In this document: piece by piece, positions 43,477-53,451 of the stretch | Layout: each line of letters starts with the position of its first letter | Position numbering within the stretch: the first letter of the stretch is position 1 | DNA from: JAKZVK01 sp965248255 | Lineage (GTDB): Bacteria > Acidobacteriota > Terriglobia > Bryobacterales > UBA6623 | Assembly: GCA_965248255.1 (NCBI GenBank) | Contig: CBDFIW010000003.1 | Location: 2,232,001 to 2,296,000 of the forward strand | Reading direction: 5' to 3' | DNA length: 64,000 nt | The notes under the pieces: model-generated | The model's database searches: none | Told to the model about the DNA's origin: nothing | Seen by the model: only the letters and a program-made list of their open reading frames with translations | Position numbers and translations under genes: made by a program

Positions 43477-43993
43477 AAAGGGACGCGGCCAAACGATGAC
43501 CCACGATTACAAGCGCAACGGCACGACCACCCTGTTTGCGGCGCTCAACAGCCTTGACGGCAGCGTGATCGCCGAGTGCATGCCCCGACACAGCCACCAG
43601 GAATGGCTGCGCTTCCTGCGCTTAATTGACCGCCGCACTCCCAAGGACAAACAGCTTCATCTCATCGTGGACAACTATGCCACCCACAAGCATGCCGCTG
43701 TGAAGCGTTGGCTCGATCGTCACCCGCGCTTCCACATTCATTTCACCCCGACCTCGGCGTCGTGGCTGAACATGGTCGAGCGATTCTTTCGCGATCTCAC
43801 CGTCAAGCGCCTGCGCCGCGGCGTGTTTCGCAGCGTGGACGAGCTCGTCGCCGCCATTGACGACTACATCGCCCAGCACAACGGGCATCCCACGCCCTTC
43901 ATCTGGACCGCGACCGCCTCCGACATCTTCGAGAAAGTCAAGCGCGGACGTGCCGCCCTGCATAAGGTGCAATCTGCTTGACGCACTACACTA
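43391..43993 (+). mobile_element. IS630-family element, 5'-truncated second copy
   Basis: Sequence from CCGCCTGAGCATGC (43391) to GCACTACACTA (43993) is nearly identical to the 3' half of the complete copy at 15432-16599. It encodes the DDE part of the transposase (ALVLSLDEKSQI to GRAALHKVQSA, stop at 43981) with only two residue changes near the end (Phe for Leu, His for Pro). The HTH half and left end are missing and the break coincides with the dprA N-terminal region, so one deletion removed both. Confidence 0.9.
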
Positions 43994-44044
43994 GGCTAAC
44001 GTCCAACGCCGCTTCGCGGCTCTTGATACCGTCTGTTGCCGCGC

Positions 44045-44464
44045 TCATTTCTTGTCCTCCGGGGCGGCCTTTTCAAGGTCGGCGATGCGGTCGGCGAGGT
44101 CTCCGTAGGCGCCGGAGCGGAAGGCGAAGTCGAGGGCCGTGCGGATGAGGGCGGCGCGGCCGGTTTCGATGAGCCGGTCGGAGTCAATGAGGTTGTACAT
44201 GGCCCCGACCGCGCGGGTCGCTCCCTGCTGGAGGTGCGTCGCCGCCTGGCTGAGGGCCTCTTCGCGCAGTTGGCGTGTGGCGGCCCTGACGGTGGGGCAC
44301 GTGAGCAACGCGGGCAGGGCCAGTTGCTGGGACGGCGTGAGGGAGGGTTCCTCGCCGGTGGACGGTTCGACCCTGTCGGTTGCCTGCCCGGCTTGGCCCC
44401 CATTGGCCGTCTCTGGCCGCCTTTGACCCCTCTCCATAGAGGTGTCTATGGATTCGTTATTCAT
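44045..44464 (-). CDS. phage/mobile-element HTH-type protein, shortened
   Basis: The 139-residue product contains LALPALLTCPTVRAATRQLR, EEALSQAATHLQQGATRAVG and IRTALDFAFRSGAYGDLADR. These are the flanks of small-terminase-like or DUF-type helix proteins where an HTH normally sits between PTV..AA and LREEA. The HTH of about 20 residues appears to be deleted in frame. The tail ends in an acidic-basic coil (RIADLEKAAPEDKK). It starts MNNESIDTSMERGQRRPE at 44464; a later start is possible. A remnant of a phage or integrative element is the best guess. Confidence 0.45.
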   Translation of the reverse strand: MNNESIDTSMERGQRRPETANGGQAGQATDRVEPSTGEEPSLTPSQQLALPALLTCPTVRAATRQLREEALSQAATHLQQGATRAVGAMYNLIDSDRLIETGRAALIRTALDFAFRSGAYGDLADRIADLEKAAPEDKK

Positions 44465-44561
44465 GAGTCACCTCGCACGGCACCGCTGCGGATCGGTGAC
44501 CAAGACTTTAGATTGTCGTGCTCCACTTGCCGCCTTGTTCGGGTGACGGATCGCCCGTTCG

Positions 44562-44665
44562 CTTTCTTCGCTTCTAGTGTAAGGGCCGGTTGTGCGGCGG
44601 CGGGGTGTCTGGAGAGGCAAGTGGTTGAAAGGATGGAGAAAACTATTCTTGAAAATCTGTGAACG
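44562..44665 (+). repeat. inverted repeat, left arm (about 100 bases)
   Basis: This arm (core AGGGCCGGTTGTGCGGCGG, CTGGAGAGGCAAGTG, TTGAAAGGATGG) is about 80 percent identical to the reverse complement of 44957-45058. The space between holds no gene. Confidence 0.7.
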
Positions 44666-44956
44666 CCCCTGGGCTGAGGCCTCAACGGGGCATCAGAATG
44701 GGGCAGGTGACATGATCGCTTTACACTACCCGACAAGGGCGGATCCATCTGCGCTTCGAGGCTTTCCGAGGGAACGGCACTTGCCCCGGATTGCCGACCA
44801 GACCGCCAAGTGCGCCAGCGATCGAGTGGTGACAGTCAGGGATATCGGCTGTCTGTACGCTCTCACCGTACGTGATGCAAGCTTTTTGGGGTTTGGTCAA
44901 CAGATCGAGACCGCTTCAGCGACGAGAGGAGTGACACTGACTCACCCCATACCTGC

Positions 44957-45058
44957 GAGTCACAGGTTTTCAGGATTTATTTCCCGCACCCTTTCAGGCA
45001 CTTACCTCTCCAGGACCCCGGCGGCCTCACAACCAGCCCTTTATACTGGAGGCGAAAG
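44957..45058 (-). repeat. inverted repeat, right arm (about 100 bases)
   Basis: Reverse-complement core AGGGCTGGTTGTGAGGCCG, CTGGAGAGGTAAGTG, CTGAAAGGGTGCGG matches the left arm at 44562-44665. Both arms diverge to a similar degree from each other, so they look like two members of an old interspersed repeat family rather than a fresh transposon's ends. No transposase lies between them. Confidence 0.7.
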
Positions 45059-45373
45059 TACGAGAGGCGATGGAAACCTTGACTGTGATTCTCAACCCGG
45101 ACAGGCGAAGGGCGGCAGACCACGGCAGCCCATTGCGGCCCCGCAGTCGCACCAGTCCAACTATGGCGCCGAGCCGCCGAAGAGGGCTCTCCCAAAGTAA
45201 AGGATTGGGTAAAGGTGCCCCATGGCAAGCGGGCATTTGCGCACAAAAGCGGACAAAAGCAAACATTCCACCGGCCCACCCTACGTCAGCGTGGCGTCCC
45301 CAGGCACCACTGAAGCTGGCGCTTCGATCGGCCCGGATGCTTGTATACTGGTGCCGCGGGCGAGAGAACAGCC

Positions 45374-48300
45374 ATGACAGAAACACCGGATAGACGTCGT
45401 GAGGGGCGGGGATCGGCCCTGCTGGTTGCGGCAGGGCTGGGGTGCGTGCTGCTGCTGGGGGCGGCGGTTGTGTGGCTGGCGGATGAGCCGGGCGGGTCGG
45501 CGTTTCCAGGAATCACCGTGCCGCCGGGGTTCGAGATTGAGTTGGCGGCGGGGCCGCCGCTGACCGAGCGTCCGATCGTCGTCGATATGGACGAGGAAGG
45601 GCGCCTGTATGTGGCCGAGTCGTCGGGCTCGAACGACCACGTCAAGAAGCAGCTCAAGGAACGACCGCACAGCATCCTGCGGCTTGAAGACGCCGACGGC
45701 GACGGGCGCTACGACCGGCGTACCGTGTTCGCCGACAAGATGATGTTCCCCGAAGGGGTGCTGTGGTACGACGGCTCGCTGTACGTGGCCGCGCCGCCCC
45801 ACATCTGGAAGCTCACCGATACCGACAACGACGGCGTCGCCGACCAGCGCGAAGAGTGGTTCGACGGCAAGACGCTCACGAACTGCGCCAACGACCTGCA
45901 CGGGCCGTACCTCGGTCCCGATGGGTGGATCTATTGGGCCAAGGGCGCGTTCGCGGAGCAGACCTACGAGCGTCCAGGGCGAAAGCCGTTGGTGACGAAG
46001 GCGTCGCACATCTTCCGGCGGCGGCCCGAGGGCGGGCTGATCGAGTCGGTGATGGCGGGCGGCATGGACAACCCGGTCGAGGTCGCGTTCACGCCGGAAG
46101 GGGAGCGGTTTATTACGTCGACGTTTATCGAGCAGCCGGCCCTGGGGCGGCGGGACGGACTGCTGCACGCGGTCTACGGAGGCGTCTACGGCAAGGTGCA
46201 CGGCGTGACGGACTCGCTTCCGCAGACGGGCGGGTTGCAACCGGCGCTGGTGCAGTTGGGGCCGGCGGTGCCGGTGGGGCTGGACTACTATTCGACGGAT
46301 GCGCTCGGCCGGGGCTACCAGGGAAATCTGTTCGCGACGCTGTTCAATCTGAACAAGGTGATCCGCGTCGAGCTGACGCCAAAGGGGGCGACGTTTGAGC
46401 CGAAGGTGTCGGACTTTGTCACGTCGACCCGGCTCGACTTCCATCCGACGGACGTGATGGAGGATGCGGACGGCAGCTTGCTCGTGATCGATACGGGGGC
46501 GTGGTACGTGTTGTGCTGCCCGAGCTCGGTGCTCTCGCAGCCGGAAGTGCATGGGGCGATCTACCGTGTCCGGCGGCGAGGGGCGCCGACCCTGGACGAT
46601 GCGCGCGGGTTGTCGCTGGACTGGCGGGGGGTAACGCCGGCCGAGTTGGCGGGGCGGCTGGATAATGCGCGTCCGGCGGTGGTTGAGCGGGCGATTCATG
46701 AACTGTCGAAGAAGGGTAGCGACGCGCTGGGTGTTCTGAAGGACACTTTGCGCGGCGGAGAGACAGTGGCGGCGCGGCGCAATGCGGTGTGGGCCCTGAC
46801 GCGGATCCCCGGTGAAGAGGCGCGCGAGGCAGTACGGCCGGCGCTGGCGGACAAGGAAGAGTCGGTGCGGCACGCGGCGACGCATTCGGTGAGTGTTTGG
46901 CGCGATGCCGAGGCGAAGGCGGCGCTCGAGAAGCAGTTGGGTGACGCGTCTCCGCAGTTGAAGCGCGCTGCAGCGGAGGCGCTGGGGCGGATTGGTGACG
47001 GCGGGACGGTGGCGGCGCTGCTCGACGCCGTGGGGCGGAGCGAAGACCCGATCCTGACGCATTCGCTGACGTACGCGATGATTGAGATCGCCGACCCGGC
47101 GGCGACGCGGAAAGGGCTGGGCTCGTCGTCGAGCCGGGTGCGGCGGGCGGCGATGCTGGCGCTGGATCAGATGGAAGGTGGCGGCGTGCCGCCCGAGACG
47201 GTGATTCCCCTGTTGTCGTCGGCGGATCCGCTGCTGCGGGAGACCGCGGGTTGGATCGTCGGGCGGCATGTTGAGTGGGGCGGGTCGCTGGCCGGGTACT
47301 TCCGAGGGCGGCTCGCCAACGTGAAGCATAAGGGCAGCGACGAGTTGGAGCGCGAATTGGCCCGGTTTGCAGGTGATGAGGCAATCCAAAGGCTTTTGGC
47401 CGGGGTAGTGCGCGGCGGCGATGTGCCGAAGTCGGCACGACTCACCGGGCTCGGGGCGATGTCGAAGGCGGATCTGAAGGAAGCGCCGGTGAACTGGACA
47501 GGAGCGTTGATGTACCTGATGTCCGACGCCGACGATGACTTGCTGCGCGCGGCCGTGTCAACGGCAGGGGCGCTGCCGACGGGAGAGAAACGCGACGCTC
47601 GGCTGGACAAGGCCTTGTTGCGCGTGGGACAGAACGCCAGCGTTGCCGCGGACGTGAGAGCGGTGGCCCTGTCGGCATCGGCGGCGGCCCTACCGTCAGT
47701 GTCGAAGGATCTGTTCGACTTCCTGGTAGCGCAGATCGATTCGGCAAAGCCGGTGCCGCTCCGGTCGGCCGCCTGCCGCGCTCTCGCCGCAGCGCCGCTC
47801 GACGGCAGCCAACAACTCGCGCTCACCGACAGCGTACGTGAGGCAGGACCGTTAGAGCTTCCGACGTTGCTTGGCGCTTTCGAAAAAGGAGGCGATGAAG
47901 CGCTGGGCGAGGCGTTGACAAAGGCGCTCGAAGATGCGCGCAGCCTTGCGAACCTCCGCGCCGATACGCTCGAGAACGCCCTTCAGAAGTTTCCGGCAAG
48001 CATTCAAGACAGGGGCGAGGCGCTGCTTGCTTCTCTCGATGTGGATCGGGCGCAGCAGAAAGCACACCTAGAGGAGCTCGTGGCGGCGCTCAACGAGGGC
48101 GATCCGCGACGGGGTAAAGAGGTTTTCAAGAGTTCCAAGGCGGCTTGCTCGTCGTGTCACCGCATGGGTTATCTGGGCGGGCGCATCGGGCCCGACTTGA
48201 CGAAGGTTGGGAAGATCCGCAGCGAGCGGGACTTGCTGGAATCGCTGGTCTATCCCGACGCGACCTTTGTTCGCAGCTACGAACCGGTTGTGGTTGTGAC

Positions 48301-48541
48301 GGCCCAGGAAACCTACAACGGCGTTCCGCTCGAAGAGACGGACGACTCCATTCTGCTGGCTACCGACGCCGACACGCAGATTCGCCTCGCACGCGACTCG
48401 ATCGAGGAGCTGCGGCCCGGCACGGTGTCAATCATGCCTTCGGGTCTTGACGAAGAACTGACCCGCCAAGAGTTGGCCGATTTGATTGCTTTTATGAAAA
48501 AAGAGCGCATATCCGCCGGCGCAAGACCGAGCGGGGATTGA
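45374..48541 (+). CDS. membrane-bound dehydrogenase-type propeller + HEAT repeats + cytochrome c protein
   Basis: The 1055-residue product begins with an N-terminal membrane anchor (LLVAAGLGCVLLLGAAVVWL). Residues about 50-390 form the putative membrane-bound dehydrogenase propeller (PPLTERPIVVDMDEEGRLYV, KMMFPEGVLWYDGSLYVAAP, NCANDLHGPYLGPDGWIYWA, FHPTDVMEDADGSLLVIDTG). HEAT-like helical repeats follow (VRHAATHSVSVWRDAEAKAA, LKRAAAEALGRIGDGGTVAA). Near 925 is a heme site CSSCH in KAACSSCHRMGYLGGRIGPD, with the usual late RSYEPVVVVTAQETYNGVPL. Such fusions are frequent in Planctomycetes, Verrucomicrobia and Acidobacteria and are thought to oxidise carbohydrates; substrate unknown. Start ATG 45374. 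Confidence 0.9.
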   Translation: MTETPDRRREGRGSALLVAAGLGCVLLLGAAVVWLADEPGGSAFPGITVPPGFEIELAAGPPLTERPIVVDMDEEGRLYVAESSGSNDHVKKQLKERPHSILRLEDADGDGRYDRRTVFADKMMFPEGVLWYDGSLYVAAPPHIWKLTDTDNDGVADQREEWFDGKTLTNCANDLHGPYLGPDGWIYWAKGAFAEQTYERPGRKPLVTKASHIFRRRPEGGLIESVMAGGMDNPVEVAFTPEGERFITSTFIEQPALGRRDGLLHAVYGGVYGKVHGVTDSLPQTGGLQPALVQLGPAVPVGLDYYSTDALGRGYQGNLFATLFNLNKVIRVELTPKGATFEPKVSDFVTSTRLDFHPTDVMEDADGSLLVIDTGAWYVLCCPSSVLSQPEVHGAIYRVRRRGAPTLDDARGLSLDWRGVTPAELAGRLDNARPAVVERAIHELSKKGSDALGVLKDTLRGGETVAARRNAVWALTRIPGEEAREAVRPALADKEESVRHAATHSVSVWRDAEAKAALEKQLGDASPQLKRAAAEALGRIGDGGTVAALLDAVGRSEDPILTHSLTYAMIEIADPAATRKGLGSSSSRVRRAAMLALDQMEGGGVPPETVIPLLSSADPLLRETAGWIVGRHVEWGGSLAGYFRGRLANVKHKGSDELERELARFAGDEAIQRLLAGVVRGGDVPKSARLTGLGAMSKADLKEAPVNWTGALMYLMSDADDDLLRAAVSTAGALPTGEKRDARLDKALLRVGQNASVAADVRAVALSASAAALPSVSKDLFDFLVAQIDSAKPVPLRSAACRALAAAPLDGSQQLALTDSVREAGPLELPTLLGAFEKGGDEALGEALTKALEDARSLANLRADTLENALQKFPASIQDRGEALLASLDVDRAQQKAHLEELVAALNEGDPRRGKEVFKSSKAACSSCHRMGYLGGRIGPDLTKVGKIRSERDLLESLVYPDATFVRSYEPVVVVTAQETYNGVPLEETDDSILLATDADTQIRLARDSIEELRPGTVSIMPSGLDEELTRQELADLIAFMKKERISAGARPSGD

Positions 48542-48632
48542 GTAGAGGGCGGAGCCGAGCCCGCAAGACAGGGAACGCGCCCGTAGCTTCAGTGTCGCGG
48601 GGCCGCGTCTTGAAAGCCAGCGGGAGACTTAG

Positions 48633-49502
48633 TTAGTCCGGTTTTGGAGCAGCGGGCTCCGCCTGGCGTACTTCGAGCTGAACCGTATTAGACCGTTCAG
48701 CGGAGGAAGGTCCAGCTTTTACAGCAATGTCGAGGGTGCCAGGTGAAGCGGTTTCTTCGGGCCGCAGACGGACTAGCAACTCTGCTTCGCTGCGAAACTC
48801 CGTGGGGCGCGCAACGCCGTTCACCGCCACGACGGCAGCTTCGCTGAAGTTACGTCCCTTGACCGTAACTGAAGCTTCCGCCCCGGCGGCCGGGAGGCTC
48901 GCGGGATCGAGGGCGGTGATGGTTGGCTGTGAGTCGTGCAACTTGTCGCGCCTCTGGTCGTCGCCCTGGCCCTTGGCCGTTCTAAAGAGGTTGTCGAACG
49001 TCTCTCTGAGTTTGTCCGCCGCCTGCTTCGAAAACATACCGACGAGGCCGGCAAGCGCCGCGACCCCGTAGGGGCTGACGTCGCTCCCAACCGCGCCGCT
49101 CGAGAGAAACCCACCCCGAACAGCGAAGTAAAACAGCAGAGCAAGAGAGACGCCGATCGGCGGCCGCAACAGGCACCACCAGATCCAGGTGCCAGAGAAC
49201 GTTCGGTTTCCAACGAAAGTAGCGAAGGACGTCACTGTATGGATGTAGGAGCCGAGGGCGCCTGCAATCACCACGATCCATAGGAGCCGGGTCTCGGTCG
49301 GCAACGGGAAGGATCTTCCGAGCCAGGTCACGTTCGGGTCCCAGTCGGTGACGATGCTGTTGTCCGCCTGCTGCTGTGTTACCTGTCCACTCGGCCAGAA
49401 AGCAGCCAGAGTGTAGATCAGGAAAGCGGACAGAATGAGATAGGCGATACCGAGTGCCACGGTAGCGGCGGGCGGAGGTGGTGTTGGTTTCTGTTCGGCC
49501 AT
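48633..49502 (-). CDS. four-helix membrane protein with IPT/TIG-like domain
   Basis: The 289-residue product starts MAEQKPTPPPPAATVALGIA. Four hydrophobic helices are visible at about 14-37, 72-95, 105-127 and 142-160 (for example YLILSAFLIYTLAAFW; LLWIVVIAGALGSYIHTVT; CLLRPPIGVSLALLFYFAV). A charged linker (AKGQGDDQRRDKLHDSQ) leads to an IPT/TIG-like Ig domain (ITALDPASLPAAGAEASVTV, KGRNFSEAAVVAVNGVARPT, LVRLRPEETASPGTLDIAVK). It reads in the same direction as the SIR2 and nSTAND genes and lies 145 bases beyond the nSTAND stop. A membrane effector or anchor for that cassette is plausible. I know no defined system with this third gene. Confidence 0.65.
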   Translation of the reverse strand: MAEQKPTPPPPAATVALGIAYLILSAFLIYTLAAFWPSGQVTQQQADNSIVTDWDPNVTWLGRSFPLPTETRLLWIVVIAGALGSYIHTVTSFATFVGNRTFSGTWIWWCLLRPPIGVSLALLFYFAVRGGFLSSGAVGSDVSPYGVAALAGLVGMFSKQAADKLRETFDNLFRTAKGQGDDQRRDKLHDSQPTITALDPASLPAAGAEASVTVKGRNFSEAAVVAVNGVARPTEFRSEAELLVRLRPEETASPGTLDIAVKAGPSSAERSNTVQLEVRQAEPAAPKPD

Positions 49503-52167
49503 GGCCGGGTCCCACGCAATTGTACGTCAAACCGATACGCGCGGGGGTCGGTTCTTGCGATAGCGCGCCTACTCTCGCGTGCATCGCCTACGCCGTAGCG
49601 TCGGCATTCCGCAGGCACCTGTCGGCACGTTGGTTCAAACAGAATCACTATTTGGCGACGGCGGTCGTTGCAGGCACGTCGGGGCAGCCTTGGCTGAGTG
49701 CCGAAAACTTCCGGCAGTTGCGAATACTTGCGATTTCAGCGAGCCGCTTGGGGTCCATGCTGTAGATCAAGGTCCCGGTTTGTCCGGGGATGGCAAGCCG
49801 CTTGCCGTCAGGGCTGAAGACGACCGGAGAGAAGTGCCAGCCACCGATCGCGTCCAGGGACACACCGAAGCGGAACAGGCCGTTGCCATTCTTGGAGTCG
49901 TGCACCGCCAGGTAGTTCCCGTGCCAGACGGCGAAGCGGTGTTTCGTAGGATGGAAGGCTATCGAGAGCGCTCCATCGTCGACCCACTCGAGTCTGTCCC
50001 ACCCGTCTGTCGAGTACAGACGGGCTCCATGCTCCCAACTGAAGGTGGCGAGCAGGCCGTCGGGGCCAAAGGCGGTGGCGTACGTACCGTATTGATCGTC
50101 GAGAACACTGCGCGCATCCTGGGAGTCGAGGTCCCAGGCCACAACCTCCAACGTGGACGGCGTGATGCCTGCCAGTAGCGGTAGGTCAGGGTGCCATTGA
50201 AGCTCATCGACCGCTTTGGTCGATGTTTCAAAGTGACTACCAAAGCCCGAGGCCGGCGTCCCGGCCACAACGAATAGCGCGTCTTTGGCCGCAGACGCGA
50301 CTAAGACAAGTGAGGACCGCGAGGACGACGACGCCACCGATGTCAGCGCCGATTTATTGTTGTGCCGGCCGAGTGCTGTAAGTTCCGAGCCCAAACTGTG
50401 CACGTCCGGGCGTATCGCCACTCTTCCATCAGAGTAGCCAACGACCAGGACATCCCCCATTGGGTCATACTGAATCGCTGTCGGCTCGGACTTTCCGAAA
50501 CGAGTAGGACTCTTGCTGACCACTCCGGGCGTGATCGGATAAGTCGAGCTGATCCAGGTCAACGTCAGCTGTGACAAATCTGTGCGCACCAAGCTGTCAC
50601 CCGTGGGGCCGAAGGCGATGCGGGTCGAATCGTTCGCCCCCTCGTGGGGAATCACACCTTCCGGCCCGGCCAGCTGGTGCAGGCGACGTTCCACGTCAAG
50701 TGGTGCCTCCTGGTCGGCGGCGCCTAGTACTAACCCAGCTTGGATGGCTCGCAAGTCTCGCAGGACGGACCCGTTAGCTTTTGCCGTTTGCCCTGCTTCT
50801 GCAAGAGCGATCCGCACCCTTTCGTTGTCGGCGGCAAGTTGCTCGTTTTCCTTTTCCGCTTCGGCGGCCCGTCTCTCTGCCTCGGCCAAACGATCTCCCA
50901 GGCTGGTCGTCTGCTTCTCCGCGATCTGTCGCTGCTGCTCCGCCTCGCCCTGGAATTGCTCACTTCGCCGCGTTGCATCGTCGGCCTGAGCACGCAACTG
51001 GTCAGCGAGTTCCTTGTTGTTCTGCGCCTCGGCGAGTGCGGCCTCTGCTTCTAGGGCTGCAGCCTTGGAACTCTCGCGCTCAGCCTTTGCCTCCGAGGTA
51101 GCAGCGTCGGCGACCTGCTGCAGCCGCTCCGCCTCAGCCCTCGCGGCGTCCGCCTCGGACTTCAGGTACCAGGAGAAGGCCGCAACACCCACCGCCACCA
51201 GCACCACCGCAGCCGCGAGCAATAGTCTTCGCGTGGTTGCACGCCGCCGGGCCGCTTCCTCAAACCGCCCGCGCCAATCCAAGATGGCCTGTGCAAGCGA
51301 GTCGTGATAGATCTGGTAGAGCTTCGGCGCCTGGCTGCCACTGGGTGCGGCGACCGGCGCCAGGATTCGCGTCTCTGAGCCCGACAGGCGTTCAAGAGCG
51401 GGCTCCAAGCGATCGACCGTGACATCTGCGTTCTTGGCCAGGTCTGTTGCACTGAGTGCGATCTTGGTGCCCGAGGGTGTCACGAGGAACTGAAACACCT
51501 TGGAGCACATAGGATGGTCTTGGCTGGGGATCTGTTGGATCACGCGGTCCAAATGGGTTTTGACGATCTGATCGGCGCCGCGGACATCATCTTTCTCCAG
51601 GTCTGTGAGGGTCTCAAGCCGCAAGCGAGGGCGAGGGGAGCCCGCCTCCATCTCGCGGTCCCACAGATAGGTCATCACCAGCTGCAAGTAGGGGGCCTCG
51701 ATTCCGGCGTCGTCATCCCCGCCGGCGACTCCCCGCCCGCCGGAGCCCAATTGAACGCTTCCCGCGCGGACCTGGCTGACCACTTCATCCACCAGTTCGG
51801 TCTCGATAGAGACCTCGCCGGCGTACAGCCGGTCCTCAGCGTCGAGCTCGTTGTAGCGCTTGATCGGCTCCTCAATAGCTTCTTTCGCCTGCTGAGCCGT
51901 CAGGCGCTCGACGCGCATGTAGTTTGCGAACAGGTCCGGGATGAGCCGCTTGAAGCGGTCGAGTTTGGAGACCGAGTCCTCGCGAAGAGAAACCAGGAAG
52001 CTCGCCGGCGAACCGTGACGGTTAGCCGCTTGCGCAAACTGGTAGGCAAACGTTTCAGGCTCGTCACCCGCCGTTTTGTAGAGGAAGTACTCTTCAAATT
52101 GGTCGAGGATCAAGAACAGGTCACCGTCGAGCTTCTCCGTGGCGTCCTCGATGACTTCAGCTAGGTG

Positions 52168-52989
52168 GTGTTAACACTAACGTAGGGTATCGAAACGTAG
52201 AGCCTCGACGATGAGGGCGAAGTGGAGGAAGGCGGGGAACATGACGTCGAGCTTGTCGAAGCGGGAGAAGATGCGGCGGAATCCCTTGAGCCGTCGGAGG
52301 AGTCTCTCGATCTCGTTGCGGCGGCGATAGAGCGCTCGGTCGTATTCCCACGGCTCCAGGCGGGTGCGCCGGGGCGGCACGACGGGAATCCATCCGAAAT
52401 CCAAAGCCAGTTGGCGTGTCTGATCGTCCTCATAGGCGCCGTCCATCAGCAGCGGCAGCGGCTCGGGCAGTGGCCCCAGACCGCCGAGCAAGTTCGCGGC
52501 CCTGCTGGGCGTCGTGCGCTTGGCCGGGCGAGAGAGCGAAGGTTATCGCCGTTCGAGCATTTGCGGCAACCATATGAATCTTGGTGGTCCATCCGCCGCG
52601 GGATTTGCCGATCGCTTGCGGACCGTTTTTTTAACGCGCCCGTGCCGTCGGGATGAACCTTCACGATGATCGAGTCCATTGACACGGCTTCGATTCGGAT
52701 GCGGACCAGCTGCTCGCGCTGCAGTTTCTCGAAGACGGCGTCGAGCACGCCGTTCTTCGACCAGCGGTTCATGCGGGTATAAATGGTGTGCCAGTTACCG
52801 AAGCGTTTAGGCAAGCCGCGCCATTTGCAGCCCTGCTCGGCGACATACAACATGGCGTTCAAAACCGTGAGGTTCGGCAGGCTCACATTGCCGCGCTGGC
52901 GGGGCAGGACCGGCTCGATGCGGCGGTATTGCTGCTCGGTGATCTCCATACCTCCGAGTATAGCAGCTTTTGCGACTTAGTGTTAACAC
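52168..52989 (-). mobile_element. IS5-family insertion sequence
   Basis: An 822-base element bounded by GTGTTAACACTAA at the left (52168) and its inverted copy TTAGTGTTAACAC at the right (52977-52989). It encodes an IS5-type transposase in two or three frames. The host ORF on both sides is the nSTAND gene. A convincing target duplication was not found; at most one base is shared. Confidence 0.85.
52177..52949 (-). pseudogene. IS5-family transposase, split frames
   Basis: The N-part (ATG 52949, MEITEQQYRRIEPVLPRQRG) has the IS5 family opening (PNLTVLNAMLYVAEQGCKWR, FGNWHTIYTRMNRWSKNGVL) and reaches VHPDGTGALKK at a run of seven A (52627-52633). The family reading then continues in another frame, KNGPQAIGKSRGGWTTKIHM, and in a third frame near 52495 as LLGGLGPLPEPLPLLMDGAY to RFDTLR (stop at 52177). 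The first shift at the A7 run could be programmed frameshifting, as in many IS5 relatives; the second (an extra T at about 52492) looks like true damage or a sequence error. Confidence 0.75.
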
Positions 52990-53451
52990 GACCAAGTGTG
53001 GCTTCCCTGGTGACATTGACGGGTTCGGCGCTGGGGTCGGCATTGGGTACGGTAACTTCCTTGGTGAGCCGCACGGCTTTAGCTTTGGGGTTGGACTCGG
53101 CTACCGCGTCGGCGGCGGCGGTCCTCAATCGCGGGAGGACATCCCCCTGCCACTCGTTGAAGTAGACGACGGCCAGGTCGGGCGTCTCGCCGCGCTCCCG
53201 GGCTTCCCGGATTTGCTGGTGCAGGTGGCGTAGCAATCCGGCACGCAGGAGTGAGCTTTTTCCGACGCCACTGGCCCCATAGAGCAGAGTCAGCCGGGAG
53301 TGGAACATGTTCTCGATCAGCCGCCTCTGGTCCCGTTCGCGTCCGAAAAAGAAGCGTGCGTCGCTTTCGTCGTAGGGGACTAGGCCCACATAGGGCGACT
53401 TGACCTTGATTGGTTCTTGCTCAGAGAGGGCTGGAGAAGGTGCGGCGTCCG

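Noticed and set aside
45281..47438. Long Arg/Pro-rich reverse ORFs
   Set aside because: They are antisense shadows of the membrane-bound dehydrogenase/HEAT gene.
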